Assembly (NCBI RefSeq): GCF_001678845.1
Contig: NZ_MAIQ01000007.1
Location: forward strand, 62,001-126,000
Direction: 5' to 3'
Length of the DNA: 64,000 nucleotides
DNA from: Christensenella intestinihominis
GTDB taxonomy: Bacteria > Bacillota > Clostridia > Christensenellales > Christensenellaceae
Positions 36,082 through 44,743 of this stretch are shown here, one piece after another; the first letter of the stretch is position 1; every line of letters starts with the position of its first letter. The translations under genes were made by a program, and so were the position numbers. Under the pieces are notes generated by a model, which was not told the DNA's origin, ran no database searches, and was given only the letters and a program-made list of their open reading frames with translations.

Positions 36082-36616
36082 CCTTGTCACCTTTTGCAAT
36101 TTTTTCCAGCTTTTTCAGAATACGGTGGTGCAAAACACGCAGCGTCCCCTGCTTTGTGTGCACCTCTTCGGAAATTTCGGAATAGGTTTTTTCGTCGTAA
36201 TAATAGTATTTCAAAAACTGCTTTTCCGTATCCGTAAGCTGGGACAGCCACCGGGACACCTTTTCCTTTTCTTCCTCCAGCAAAATTTGTTCTTCAAGGG
36301 ACCGGATATCCGCATCACACGGAATCAGGTTTTCCGGGTGGTCCGGAAATATATCGCTAATCAAGGCTTCCTTTTTGTATTTTTTGTTGAAACGGACAAT
36401 TTCACGGTGCCCGATGGTAAAAATCCAGCTTTTGAATTTCGCCTCGTCCCGCAGGGAGTCGATATTTTCATAGGCGAGCAGCAGCGTCGTCTGGTAAATA
36501 TCGTTGCACAGGAAGGGCGGGTTTGAATGTTTGCGGATATAGGCATACAGGCTGTCGATCACGGGTTCACAGAGCCGGATGAAAAATTTCGATTTATTCT
36601 GCTCCATTTGATTCAT
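36071..36616 (-). CDS. RNA polymerase sigma factor, sigma-70 family (ECF-like)
   Basis: A 181-aa alternative sigma factor. Region 2 lies at about 15-90 (CNDIYQTTLLLAYENIDSL, then FKSWIFTIGHREIVRFNKKY). Region 4 lies at about 120-175 with LTDTEKQFLKYYYYDEKTYS and EISEEVHTKQGTLRVLHHR as the -35-binding helix-turn-helix. It is encoded with its overlapping anti-sigma partner. A TATAAT box on the minus strand at 36637-36642 lies 20 bases before the ATG. An autoregulated second promoter is possible but not seen. Confidence 0.88.
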   Translation of the reverse strand: MNQMEQNKSKFFIRLCEPVIDSLYAYIRKHSNPPFLCNDIYQTTLLLAYENIDSLRDEAKFKSWIFTIGHREIVRFNKKYKKEALISDIFPDHPENLIPCDADIRSLEEQILLEEEKEKVSRWLSQLTDTEKQFLKYYYYDEKTYSEISEEVHTKQGTLRVLHHRILKKLEKIAKGDKDGK

Positions 36617-36766
36617 TAAAACACACTCCCCGACCTATTATACCAACGAAGGAGGGTGATTGCGAACAAAATTTTGGAAAACACAGTCAAAAATTGTAAC
36701 AAATGGAATACATTCTCCTCTTATAAAATAGGAGAAATCTGAATTCAGAAAAGCGGGAGTGTCATT

Positions 36767-37456
36767 ATGGCCAAAATCGCAATCATAGACGATATTATTA
36801 ACCATTCTTACCTGAAATACCCGGAACGTGTCAAAAACAGCATGGTAATCGACTGGCGGGGCGCCAGGCAGGCGGATGCGGAGGCGCGTCCGCAGCGGTT
36901 TACGCATGCGTCGGCGTGCGCGTTGATCCTGGAGAAAATGACGGACGATTACGAACTTTTCAGCATTGCGGTTTCCAAGGAAATGGAGGAAACCGACTGC
37001 CTGCAAAAAGCGCTTGGCCTCTGCGGGGAGCTCGGCGCGGACATTGTGGAAGTGAGCTTTGGAACCAGCCTATTCACCGAGCCTGCCCTGCTCGGCGAAA
37101 TAGTCCGGGAACTGGGAGAAAGCGGGTGCGTTGTGACGGCGGCCATGCCCGGGACCTATGATTTTACGGGCTGTAAAAACATGATTGGCGTCTGTTGCGA
37201 CCGTTACGGCGTTATGAAGCCCGGGGAATATGTTTTCGAGCGCATGGGCCCGTCCGCCGCGAAGGTGACGGTGAACTGCAATTTCCGCATCCGGGAAACC
37301 GAATGCGGGCAGAGCGACAGCTTTTCCACCGCCGCCATAACCGCGCGGATCAACCGGTATATTAACGAAGGAATCAAAGCCATGGGCGATATCCTGTATT
37401 GCCTTGAAAAGGATGAAAGCCCGAAATACAAGGCGGTTTTAAATTTAATTAAATAA
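36767..37456 (+). CDS. Minimal subtilase-like (S8 fold) protein
   Basis: The 229-aa protein reads as a miniature subtilisin. It starts KIAIIDDIIN, matching the catalytic aspartate strand (D8/D9). H47 in FTHASACALI matches the catalytic histidine motif. VEVSFGTSL resembles the strand after it, and S187 in SFSTAAITARI matches the GTSxA serine motif. The usual oxyanion asparagine is not evident (TAAMPG in its place). No signal peptide is present, so it would act in the cytoplasm. GGGAG precedes the ATG. It converges on a radical SAM gene with 5 bases between stops. Small subtilases of this kind occur in peptide-maturation loci, but no precursor peptide was found nearby. Confidence 0.6.
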   Translation: MAKIAIIDDIINHSYLKYPERVKNSMVIDWRGARQADAEARPQRFTHASACALILEKMTDDYELFSIAVSKEMEETDCLQKALGLCGELGADIVEVSFGTSLFTEPALLGEIVRELGESGCVVTAAMPGTYDFTGCKNMIGVCCDRYGVMKPGEYVFERMGPSAAKVTVNCNFRIRETECGQSDSFSTAAITARINRYINEGIKAMGDILYCLEKDESPKYKAVLNLIK

Positions 37457-37461
37457 AGATA

Positions 37462-38544
37462 TCACGGAGCGCCGCCGCCCGAAAGGGCTTCGACCTCCTT
37501 TTTATGTTCAAACAGGGTGCATCCCCCATGATGCCCAGCGCCGGCGGCAATTTCGCGCAGCCGCAGGAAGAAGCCGGAACGCAGGGCCTCCTCTATGGTG
37601 CCCTCCCGCAGGTTCATTTGCGAATGGGGAGAAAAGGGGCACGGCTCCGCCCCGCCGTTTGAATTGATATGGAAAAACCCGCGCCCCGAGGCAAGGCACC
37701 CGCCCGTCGCTTCTTCATCGCCGGGGAAAGAAACCATGATGGTGTCGGGGAAGCGGTCCCTGAGGCCGTCCACGGCTTCCTGCAGCTTTTTAATATCGCA
37801 GCCGTCGAGGACAAGGTGCTCCGTTCCGGGCTCCACCGGGACATATTCCACAAAGAAAACCAGGCCGCAGCCCTTTTCGCGCAGGCCGTCGATAAAAGCA
37901 TCCTGTGTTACGCCTGCCATGTTTGCTTTTGTTACGGTAATCGACGCGCCGAACAGTATTTTCCGTTTGCGGAAGTGCGCCATTGCATCCACAGCGGTCC
38001 GGTAGGAGCCCGCGCCCCGCCGCGCATCAGTCGCGCCTTCGTCCCCTTCGATGCTGAAAACGGGGATCAGGTTGCGGTTCCGGTCAAACAATTCGAGGTA
38101 TTCGCCGTCCATCATGGTCCCGTTTGTAAAAACGGGAAAAACCATATTCGGGAAAGAGACTGCCGTTTCCAGCACGTCCTTCCGCACAAGGGGCTCGCCG
38201 CCCGCAAGCAGTACGAACGATACGCCGAGGCCAGAGGCTTCGGACAGTATTTTTTTCCATTCCGCGGCGGTCATATCGCCCGCGCCGCCGTCCGTGCAGG
38301 CCCCCGCCGCGCGCGCGTAACAGCCCGCGCAGTGCAGGTTGCACCGCGAGGTGATGCTGGCGATGAGGAAGGGCGGCACGTGAAGCCCGCCCGCTTCCTG
38401 CCGCTGCCTGCGTTTGGCGCTTTTTTTGATTTCGGGGGCAAGCCTTGCAAGGAAGGCAATTCCTTTTGGATTGTTCAGGTAATATCTTCCCACCGTCTTT
38501 ACCAGCAGGGAAATTCCCTGGTTCATGTATTCATTTAACTTCAT
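37462..38544 (-). CDS. Radical SAM protein with C-terminal cysteine region
   Basis: A 360-aa radical S-adenosylmethionine enzyme. The CxxxCxxC cluster is C68, C72 and C75 (SRCNLHCAGCY). GGEPL near 117 is the SAM-binding motif. A shortened SPASM-like C-terminus holds further cysteines (GGCLASGRG, AEPCPFSPH, GGCTLFEHK) that may bind a second cluster. The start overlaps the TetR stop by 4 bases, so the two genes form an operon under TetR control. The substrate is unknown; peptide or cofactor modification is the usual role of such proteins. Confidence 0.85.
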   Translation of the reverse strand: MKLNEYMNQGISLLVKTVGRYYLNNPKGIAFLARLAPEIKKSAKRRQRQEAGGLHVPPFLIASITSRCNLHCAGCYARAAGACTDGGAGDMTAAEWKKILSEASGLGVSFVLLAGGEPLVRKDVLETAVSFPNMVFPVFTNGTMMDGEYLELFDRNRNLIPVFSIEGDEGATDARRGAGSYRTAVDAMAHFRKRKILFGASITVTKANMAGVTQDAFIDGLREKGCGLVFFVEYVPVEPGTEHLVLDGCDIKKLQEAVDGLRDRFPDTIMVSFPGDEEATGGCLASGRGFFHINSNGGAEPCPFSPHSQMNLREGTIEEALRSGFFLRLREIAAGAGHHGGCTLFEHKKEVEALSGGGAP

Positions 38545-39179
38545 TTGTTTTCTCCGTGTGAGATGTGGTAATTTTTCGCAAATTCTTCAATATGGGCGTG
38601 CAGCAGGCGGAGCGCTTCCTCCTGTTTTTCCGGCTTGGAATCATACATCAGCACGAGCAGCAGGATGGGGCCGTAAAACTGCGTCGCCACGGCGCGCGGG
38701 TCCGCCTCCCGGAAATATCCCTCTTTCATCATTTCACCGAAAAGCGAGGTCTGGAAGGACAGCGCGCCCCCGATGAACCATTCGCCGAAAAGCTCCGCCG
38801 CCTCGTTGTTCCTGAACTGCTCGATCATCAAAAGATGCATAAACTTGACGGCGTACGGGTCGTTTACAAAAAACAGGAAAATTGCATCCACCGCTTTTTT
38901 CAGCCACTCGAGGTCGTTTTCCCCATACTGCCGGGTAACCTGGCTGATTTCGCCCTGGGGCAGCCTGTAAAAAGTTACGGTTTCTTCAAAGCGCCGGTTC
39001 ATTCCCTCCAACAGGGTCGCAAAAATTTCCCGCTTGCTTTTGTAGTGCTTATAGAGGGAGCTGTCTTTGATGCCCACGGCGGCGGCGATATCCTTTACGG
39101 AAACGCCGTCGTAGCCGCGCACCGAAAAGAGGTCGAGCGCCGCCCCCAATATTTTTTGCTTGGTATCGCGTTTTTCCAT
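38541..39179 (-). CDS. TetR family transcriptional regulator
   Basis: A 212-aa repressor with an N-terminal helix-turn-helix (about 10-56; YDGVSVKDIAAAVGIKDSSL then YKHYKSKREIFATL) and a helical C-terminal ligand domain. GGGAGG precedes the ATG. Its promoter carries two palindromic operators (see that entry), so autoregulation is almost certain. It is co-transcribed with the radical SAM gene through a 4-base overlap. The inducer is unknown. Confidence 0.92.
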   Translation of the reverse strand: MEKRDTKQKILGAALDLFSVRGYDGVSVKDIAAAVGIKDSSLYKHYKSKREIFATLLEGMNRRFEETVTFYRLPQGEISQVTRQYGENDLEWLKKAVDAIFLFFVNDPYAVKFMHLLMIEQFRNNEAAELFGEWFIGGALSFQTSLFGEMMKEGYFREADPRAVATQFYGPILLLVLMYDSKPEKQEEALRLLHAHIEEFAKNYHISHGENK

Positions 39180-39194
39180 TCCGTCCTCCCGGTG

Positions 39195-39242
39195 GCTAGT
39201 GATTACTAGCTTTAGTATAGCTAGCGTTTGCTAGCTTGTCAA
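39195..39242 (-). promoter_or_regulatory. TetR promoter with two palindromic operators
   Basis: On the minus strand TTGACA (39242-39237) and TATACT (39219-39214) are 17 bases apart. Operator GCTAGC-N4-GCTAGC (39220-39235) fills the spacer. A second, GCTAGT-N4-ACTAGC (39195-39210), lies over the transcription start. Centres are 25 bases apart. Confidence 0.85.
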
Positions 39243-39349
39243 GGAAATTAATTTTACCATTGTGCGCCGCACAGGGCGGAGCGGTGGCGCAGGCCGCGGA
39301 AATGTGGTATATTATTGTTTGATTTACATAAAACCGGAGGGATTTCAAT

Positions 39350-39460
39350 ATGGGAATGTATGCCAACCAGGCGCTGCTGGATTTGATTTTTCGCATGAGG
39401 CAAAAGATAAAAGACAGGAAAAAACAAAAAAAGAAAGAAAAAGAGAAAAAGGACCGCTGA
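39350..39460 (+). CDS. Small basic protein (36 aa)
   Basis: GGAGGG precedes an ATG at about 8 bases. The 36-residue product has a short hydrophobic start (ANQALLDLIFRMR) and a strongly basic Lys/Arg/Glu tail. It could be a small membrane-peripheral or nucleic-acid-binding peptide. There is no recognisable family and no clear terminator. The good ribosome site is the main support. Confidence 0.45.
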   Translation: MGMYANQALLDLIFRMRQKIKDRKKQKKKEKEKKDR

Positions 39461-39864
39461 CGGCGGAACCATGCTTTGGCGCGCGCAGGAAAAGGGGAAT
39501 TGTTCAAAAAATATTGCACCAAAGTGAAAGATTGTCGTATTGCTATCCTCCTCTATCCCATCTATACTTAGACATAACGAAAAGCCAGTCAATTATCCGC
39601 CGTACAAAATATTCAAATAAATATGGGCCGAAATATTGTTTTTACAAACCGGGCCGCAGGGATTTGGATCATTGACCGGACTAAGAAAAGATTAACAAAG
39701 AAATTTTTCACCAAAAACCAAAAATAGTTTTCAGGAAGCGGGCAGGCCGTTCGCACAGGGAAAACGGACATAGCCTTTCATTTGGTATTGCATTTTTGCC
39801 GGTGTATTTGATTTGCCCTAAAACGGGCGAAAGAACATAAAATTATGAAACAGGAGAAGGAAAA
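39461..39864 (+). promoter_or_regulatory. 404-base leader with promoter of sugar locus 2
   Basis: TTGCTA (39540-39545) and TATACT (39563-39568), 17-base spacer, form a plausible promoter about 290 bases before the binding-protein gene. The long leader has AT-rich AAATATT repeats (39607-39640) but no riboswitch I recognise. The YesN regulator of this locus may bind here. Confidence 0.45.
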
Positions 39865-41025
39865 ATGAAAAAAATCGTAGTATTGATTCTGGCCGTCGCG
39901 CTTGCGGTATCAGTCTTTGCGGGCTGCGGAGGCACGGCGACACCCTCGGCAGAGGCGTCTGCGGAAACAGGCGGGGACGCCCAGGCATCCGTTGAAGCGG
40001 GAAGCAGCGCGGCGCAGGAAAACACGCCCGCGGAGGGAAAGACGTTTAAGGTTGCTTATGTGAATAAGACGCTCAACAATCCGTTTTTTGTAGCGCTGGA
40101 AGCGCAGATCAAGGAAGAAGTGGAGAAAAGGGGCTGGCAGTATACGAGCCTTGACGCGAAGGAAGATATTGCCAAGGAACAGGAAAACCTTGAAACGGCC
40201 GTATCGCAGAAGGTTGACGCCATCATCATGAACGCGGTTGACCCCGAGGCGTGCGTTCCGTCGATCAAGGCCGCGATGGATGCCGGAATTCCCGTTGTGT
40301 GCGTCGATACGCAGGTTTCGGAAGAGGCCAATCCCGTAACGACGGTTATGTCGAACAACTATGAAAACGGCTACATGGTGGGTCAATACGTCGGCAGCGA
40401 AGAAATTTTCCCGGCGGACGAGGAAATTATTTCCGTACTGCTGAGCGGAACGAAGGGCAACCTGACAGGCCAGCAGCGCCGCACCGGCGTGATGGCGGGA
40501 ATCATTGCGGCCCGCACAGGAGCCACGGCCGACGATGCGAAAGCGGCGGCGGAAAAAATGGAACAGGAATTGACGGATAACGGCAAGGCTGTGAATGAAG
40601 ACGCAAAATTCCAGATCAACGGCCAGGGCTGGGGAAACTGGACGGCGGACGAAGGCCTGCCGGCCATGGAAGACCTGCTTGTGGCGAACAAAAATATTAA
40701 CCTTGTTATTTCCGAGAACGACAATATGCTCTTAGGGGCAAAAACGGCGATCGACAATGCCGGCCTGACGGATAAGGTTTGGCTTGCGGCGGCGGCAGAC
40801 GGGCAAAAAGAAGCCTATGAAGAAATTATGAAGGACGGTTCCCGCTATTTGGCGTCGGGTGAAAACAACCCGTACAAGGTTGGAACCAAGGCAGTGGAAA
40901 TTATCGATTCTCTCTTATCTGGCCAGACAGACGTAGCCTCCTACGATGTAATTACGCCGACAGAAGCGTTGGCGGTCACTAAGGAAAACGTGAAGGAAAT
41001 TTATAATCCGGATTCGTTATTCTAA
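39865..41025 (+). CDS. Sugar/polyol ABC transporter substrate-binding lipoprotein (locus 2)
   Basis: The lipoprotein (386 aa) has a signal peptide with lipobox VFAGC. A Ser/Ala/Glu-rich linker (about 24-55) precedes a type 1 periplasmic-binding fold starting FKVAYVNKTLNNPFFVALE. GAGAAGGA precedes the ATG. It heads an operon with the ATPase, permease, a dehydrogenase and a kinase. The downstream enzymes suggest a polyol or pentose-type substrate, which is inference. Confidence 0.92.
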   Translation: MKKIVVLILAVALAVSVFAGCGGTATPSAEASAETGGDAQASVEAGSSAAQENTPAEGKTFKVAYVNKTLNNPFFVALEAQIKEEVEKRGWQYTSLDAKEDIAKEQENLETAVSQKVDAIIMNAVDPEACVPSIKAAMDAGIPVVCVDTQVSEEANPVTTVMSNNYENGYMVGQYVGSEEIFPADEEIISVLLSGTKGNLTGQQRRTGVMAGIIAARTGATADDAKAAAEKMEQELTDNGKAVNEDAKFQINGQGWGNWTADEGLPAMEDLLVANKNINLVISENDNMLLGAKTAIDNAGLTDKVWLAAAADGQKEAYEEIMKDGSRYLASGENNPYKVGTKAVEIIDSLLSGQTDVASYDVITPTEALAVTKENVKEIYNPDSLF

Positions 41026-41110
41026 GGGACAGCTGTGGGAGCGGTCGCTGCAGGAACGGCCGCTCCCCATAATTGCAGTTGTTTGCAAAGAATGCAAGGA
41101 GAGAATGAAG

Positions 41111-42607
41111 ATGGATGAAGTATACCAGATTGAAATGCTGAATATCGATAAACACTTCGGAGGCGTGCACGCGCTGAAAAACATTGATTTCCGGGTAGGA
41201 AAAGGAACCATACACGCGCTTGTCGGGGAAAACGGGGCGGGAAAATCGACCCTGATGAAGGTGCTCTCGGGGGCGGTCCAAAAGGATAACGGAATTATAA
41301 AAATCAGTGGAAAAGAAGAAAATATCAATTCGCCGCATGAGGGAAAGAAATGCGGGATTTCCACAATTTACCAGGAATTTATGCTGGCACCGCATTTGAC
41401 GGTTGCTGAAAATATTTTTATCGATAAATTAACGCAGGGCGGAAAATTTATCAAATGGAAAAACCTGCGGGATAAAGCGCACGAAATCCTCAAACGGCTT
41501 GGGTTTGATAATATCGACCCCAACGTGCGGGTTTCCGAGCTGCCCGTCGCCTACCAGCAGATTGTGGAAATCAGTAAAAACCTGATGAACGATAATACCA
41601 AGGTTTTGGTGCTGGACGAGCCGACCGCCGTATTAACGTTCAGTGAAATTGAAAAGCTTTTCGAGCTTGTACGCAGGCTGAAGGACGAAGGAGTCAGCAT
41701 CATTTACATTTCGCACCGCCTGGACGAGGTGTTCGAGCTGTGCGACAAAATTACGGTAATGAAGGACGGCGCGGTTGTGCAGACCGTGGACGCCGATCAG
41801 ATAGACAAACAGGCGCTGATCAGTTCAATGGTCGGACGGGAGTTGTCGACGTTGTTCCCCAAGCGGAACGCGAAGATAGGGGAGGTCGTTATGGAGGTTT
41901 CCCACCTGACCTCGGGGCCGATGGTGCAGGACGTATCGTTTGCGGTGCGCAAGGGCGAGGTGCTCGGCTTCAGCGGACTTGTCGGGGCGGGAAGGACCGA
42001 AACCATGCGCGCTATTTTCGGGGCGGAAAAAATGGAGGCGGGAAGCATCGTTTTAAGCGGGAAAAAGAAAACGTTTAAAAACCCGAAGCAGGCCGTTCAC
42101 AGCAAGCTTGGCCTGCTGCCCGAGGACAGGAAGCAGCAGGGCGTGATTTTAAGCCAGTCGATCCGCATTAACACGACGATGTCTTCCCTGAAAAAGATCG
42201 AGCAGTTCCCGGGCTGGATCAGCGATGCAAAGGACAAGAAAAAGGCAGGCGAAATACTGGAACAGCTGCAGACAAAATATGATTCGCTTGAAGACCCGGT
42301 TTCCTCGCTTTCCGGCGGGAACCAGCAGAAAGTCTCCCTCGCGAAATGGCTGGCGGCAGACTGCGAATGCATTATCCTCGACGAACCGACGCGCGGCGTG
42401 GACGTTGGCGCAAAGGTTGAAATTTATAAGAATATCAACGACCTTGCGGCGCAGGGAATCGCGGTCATCATTATTTCCTCGGAAATGGAAGAAATTATCG
42501 GGATGTGCGACCGCGTTATCGTTATGAGGCAGGGAAAGATTGTCGGCGAGTTGGAGAAGGAAGAAATTACGGAAAACAATTTGATTCATTTTGCAATGGG
42601 AGGCTAA
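41111..42607 (+). CDS. Sugar ABC transporter ATP-binding protein, RbsA type (locus 2)
   Basis: A double ATPase (498 aa) of a ribose-type importer. Domain 1 has Walker A GENGAGKSTLMK and Walker B VLVLDEPTAVL. Domain 2 has the family-typical altered Walker A GLVGAGRTE, signature LSGGNQQKVSLAKWL and Walker B IILDEPTRGVD. AAGGAGAG suits the ATG at 41111 better than the in-frame ATG at 41105, where spacing would be only 3-4 bases. It lies between the binding protein and the permease. A catalytically broken relative is encoded at the end of the same locus. Confidence 0.93.
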   Translation: MDEVYQIEMLNIDKHFGGVHALKNIDFRVGKGTIHALVGENGAGKSTLMKVLSGAVQKDNGIIKISGKEENINSPHEGKKCGISTIYQEFMLAPHLTVAENIFIDKLTQGGKFIKWKNLRDKAHEILKRLGFDNIDPNVRVSELPVAYQQIVEISKNLMNDNTKVLVLDEPTAVLTFSEIEKLFELVRRLKDEGVSIIYISHRLDEVFELCDKITVMKDGAVVQTVDADQIDKQALISSMVGRELSTLFPKRNAKIGEVVMEVSHLTSGPMVQDVSFAVRKGEVLGFSGLVGAGRTETMRAIFGAEKMEAGSIVLSGKKKTFKNPKQAVHSKLGLLPEDRKQQGVILSQSIRINTTMSSLKKIEQFPGWISDAKDKKKAGEILEQLQTKYDSLEDPVSSLSGGNQQKVSLAKWLAADCECIILDEPTRGVDVGAKVEIYKNINDLAAQGIAVIIISSEMEEIIGMCDRVIVMRQGKIVGELEKEEITENNLIHFAMGG

Positions 42608-42610
42608 ACA

Positions 42611-43594
42611 ATGAAAGAGACTTCAATACCAGTAAAAGGCAAATCGGGATTTGGCAATTTCCTGATTAAATATAATACTTACATTATGCTGCTCGTACTG
42701 ATTATCATCTGCACGAGCATTTCAACCGACTTTTTCACGGTGGACAACTGGATTAACATCGGCCGCCAGTATTCCGGGACGATTATCGTATGCATGGGCA
42801 TGCTGCTTGTTATCCTGACCGGCGGGATCGACCTTTCGGTAGGCTCTATCCAGGCGCTGGGGAGCGTAATGGTGGGCTGGGTGCTGACCACGCAGGGGTG
42901 GGATATGCCGCTTGCAATCCTTATCCCGCTGCTGTTCGGGCTGGGGCTCGGGGCGATTACCGGAATTTTGACGGCATATGCAAAAATGGCCCCGTTCATC
43001 GCCTCGCTCGCCATGATGACCATTGCGCGCGGCCTTGCGTTTATGATATCGAACGGGCAGCCCGTTAAAACCCCCGAAAATTCCATCGGCCTCCTCGGCG
43101 TGGGAACAATCGGCGGGACCTTCCCGATCCTGGTTGTGCTTACAATTATCGTCGTCGTCATTTTTGCACTTTTGCAGCGGTATACCTCGTTTGGGCGAAT
43201 CGTAATCGCAATCGGCAGCAACGAAACGGCGGTAAGGCTCGCGGGAATTTCCGTGAAAAAGCACAAAACGGCGGTTTATGCGCTGTCGGGGCTGTGCGCG
43301 GCGCTGAGCGGAATCATTGCGGCGTCGAGGACGGCGATCGGCACGCCGATCATTGGCGAAGGACTGGAGCTTGACGCGATTGCGGCCTGCGTGATCGGCG
43401 GCGCGAGCCTTTCCGGCGGCGAAGGCTCCTGCATCAAGACGGTTGTCGGCGTTCTCGTGCTCGCCTTAATCAGCAACATTATGAACCTGCTGGCCGTTCC
43501 CTCTTACCCGCAGGATGTAATTAAAGGCCTGATTATCATAGGCTCCGTCCTCCTGCAGGCGTTTACGGCAGGCAGGAAGGAACAGGGCGTTTGA
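42611..43594 (+). CDS. Sugar ABC transporter permease, RbsC type (locus 2)
   Basis: A membrane permease (327 aa) with about 8-10 helices. It carries LTGGIDLSVGSIQALG near 70-90, the coupling segment SNETAVRLAGISV and CVIGGASLSGGEG near 260. It starts 4 bases after the ATPase stop and works with the preceding two proteins in monosaccharide or polyol uptake. Confidence 0.93.
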   Translation: MKETSIPVKGKSGFGNFLIKYNTYIMLLVLIIICTSISTDFFTVDNWINIGRQYSGTIIVCMGMLLVILTGGIDLSVGSIQALGSVMVGWVLTTQGWDMPLAILIPLLFGLGLGAITGILTAYAKMAPFIASLAMMTIARGLAFMISNGQPVKTPENSIGLLGVGTIGGTFPILVVLTIIVVVIFALLQRYTSFGRIVIAIGSNETAVRLAGISVKKHKTAVYALSGLCAALSGIIAASRTAIGTPIIGEGLELDAIAACVIGGASLSGGEGSCIKTVVGVLVLALISNIMNLLAVPSYPQDVIKGLIIIGSVLLQAFTAGRKEQGV

Positions 43595-43681
43595 CGGGAC
43601 GCGGAAAATAAAGAATATAAACAGCGGGGGATTTCCTGCCTTGCGGCGGGAGACCCGGGATATACCACGGAGGAAAAAAGA

Positions 43682-44716
43682 ATGAAGCAAGTTGAATTGA
43701 CAGGAATCAAAGAGTTTCGGGAAAAGAAAGTTGAAAAGCCCATGCCAGCCGCCCATGAGGCGTTGATCCGGGTGGAGGCGGTCGGGATATGCGGCTCCGA
43801 TATCCATGCGGTGCACGGGAAGCATCCGTTTATGTCCTTTCCCATCGTGCTGGGCCACGAAGCCACGGGAGAGGTAGTTGAAACCGGAAAGGATGTTTCC
43901 GGCGTTGCCGTCGGCGACAGGGTGATTTACAGGCCGCAAAAAATTTGCGGGGAATGCCTGCAGTGCAGGACGGGGAAATACAATATTTGCAACCACCTTG
44001 AAGTGCTGGGATGCCAGGATACGGGTGCGAGTTCGGAATATTACGCGGTGGACGCGGGCCTTTTATACCGCCTGCCGGATAACCTCGGCTATGCGGCGGG
44101 AACGCTGGTAGAGCCGCTGGCGGTGGGCGTTCACGCCGTGAAGCGCGGGTGCGCCGACGTATCCGGGAAAAAAGTGCTGGTGATCGGCGCGGGCACCATC
44201 GGGAACCTTGTTGCGCAAAGCGCGAAGGGGATGGGCGCGGCGGCGGTAATGATTACCGATGTTTCCGAATATAAACTTAATATGGCAAAAGAGTGCGGAA
44301 TCGATTATCCTGTTAATGTGGGCGAAAAAAACCTCAGGGAAGAAATGCTTCAAAAATTCGGGCCGGACGGCGCGGACGTGGTGTTTGAATGCAGCGCGAA
44401 TGAAAACGCGCTGAACGAGGTGCTCGATATTGCACGCAAGGGGATTACCATTGTTATCGTGGCGGTTTACGGCGGAAAAGCGAACGTGGAAATGGCCAAC
44501 GTGCAGGACCGGGAATATTCGCTTGTGGGCACGCTTATGTACCTGCATGAGGACTACGCCGACGCGCTCCGCCTGGCCGGGGAGAAAAAGGTCAACCTCG
44601 ACGCGCTGATTTCAAAGCAATTCGACCTTCTGGAAACGGCGGAAGCGTACCAATATATTGACGATCATAAAAACGACGTACAAAAGGTAATTTTGAACGT
44701 AAGCCATTCCTCGTAA
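43682..44716 (+). CDS. Zinc-dependent alcohol dehydrogenase, polyol dehydrogenase-like
   Basis: A medium-chain dehydrogenase (344 aa) with catalytic zinc ligands in GICGSDIH and GHEATGEVVE. The structural zinc cysteines are present (CGECLQCRTGKYNIC), and the NAD(P) motif VIGAGTIGNLVAQ is near 167. Relatives oxidise sorbitol, xylitol, threonine or galactitol phosphate. Followed by an FGGY-family kinase, it fits a route in which an imported polyol is oxidised to a ketose and then phosphorylated. CGGAGGAAA precedes the ATG. Confidence 0.88.
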   Translation: MKQVELTGIKEFREKKVEKPMPAAHEALIRVEAVGICGSDIHAVHGKHPFMSFPIVLGHEATGEVVETGKDVSGVAVGDRVIYRPQKICGECLQCRTGKYNICNHLEVLGCQDTGASSEYYAVDAGLLYRLPDNLGYAAGTLVEPLAVGVHAVKRGCADVSGKKVLVIGAGTIGNLVAQSAKGMGAAAVMITDVSEYKLNMAKECGIDYPVNVGEKNLREEMLQKFGPDGADVVFECSANENALNEVLDIARKGITIVIVAVYGGKANVEMANVQDREYSLVGTLMYLHEDYADALRLAGEKKVNLDALISKQFDLLETAEAYQYIDDHKNDVQKVILNVSHSS

Positions 44717-44743
44717 AAGGACGGAACGGCGGGGGGAATTGAA

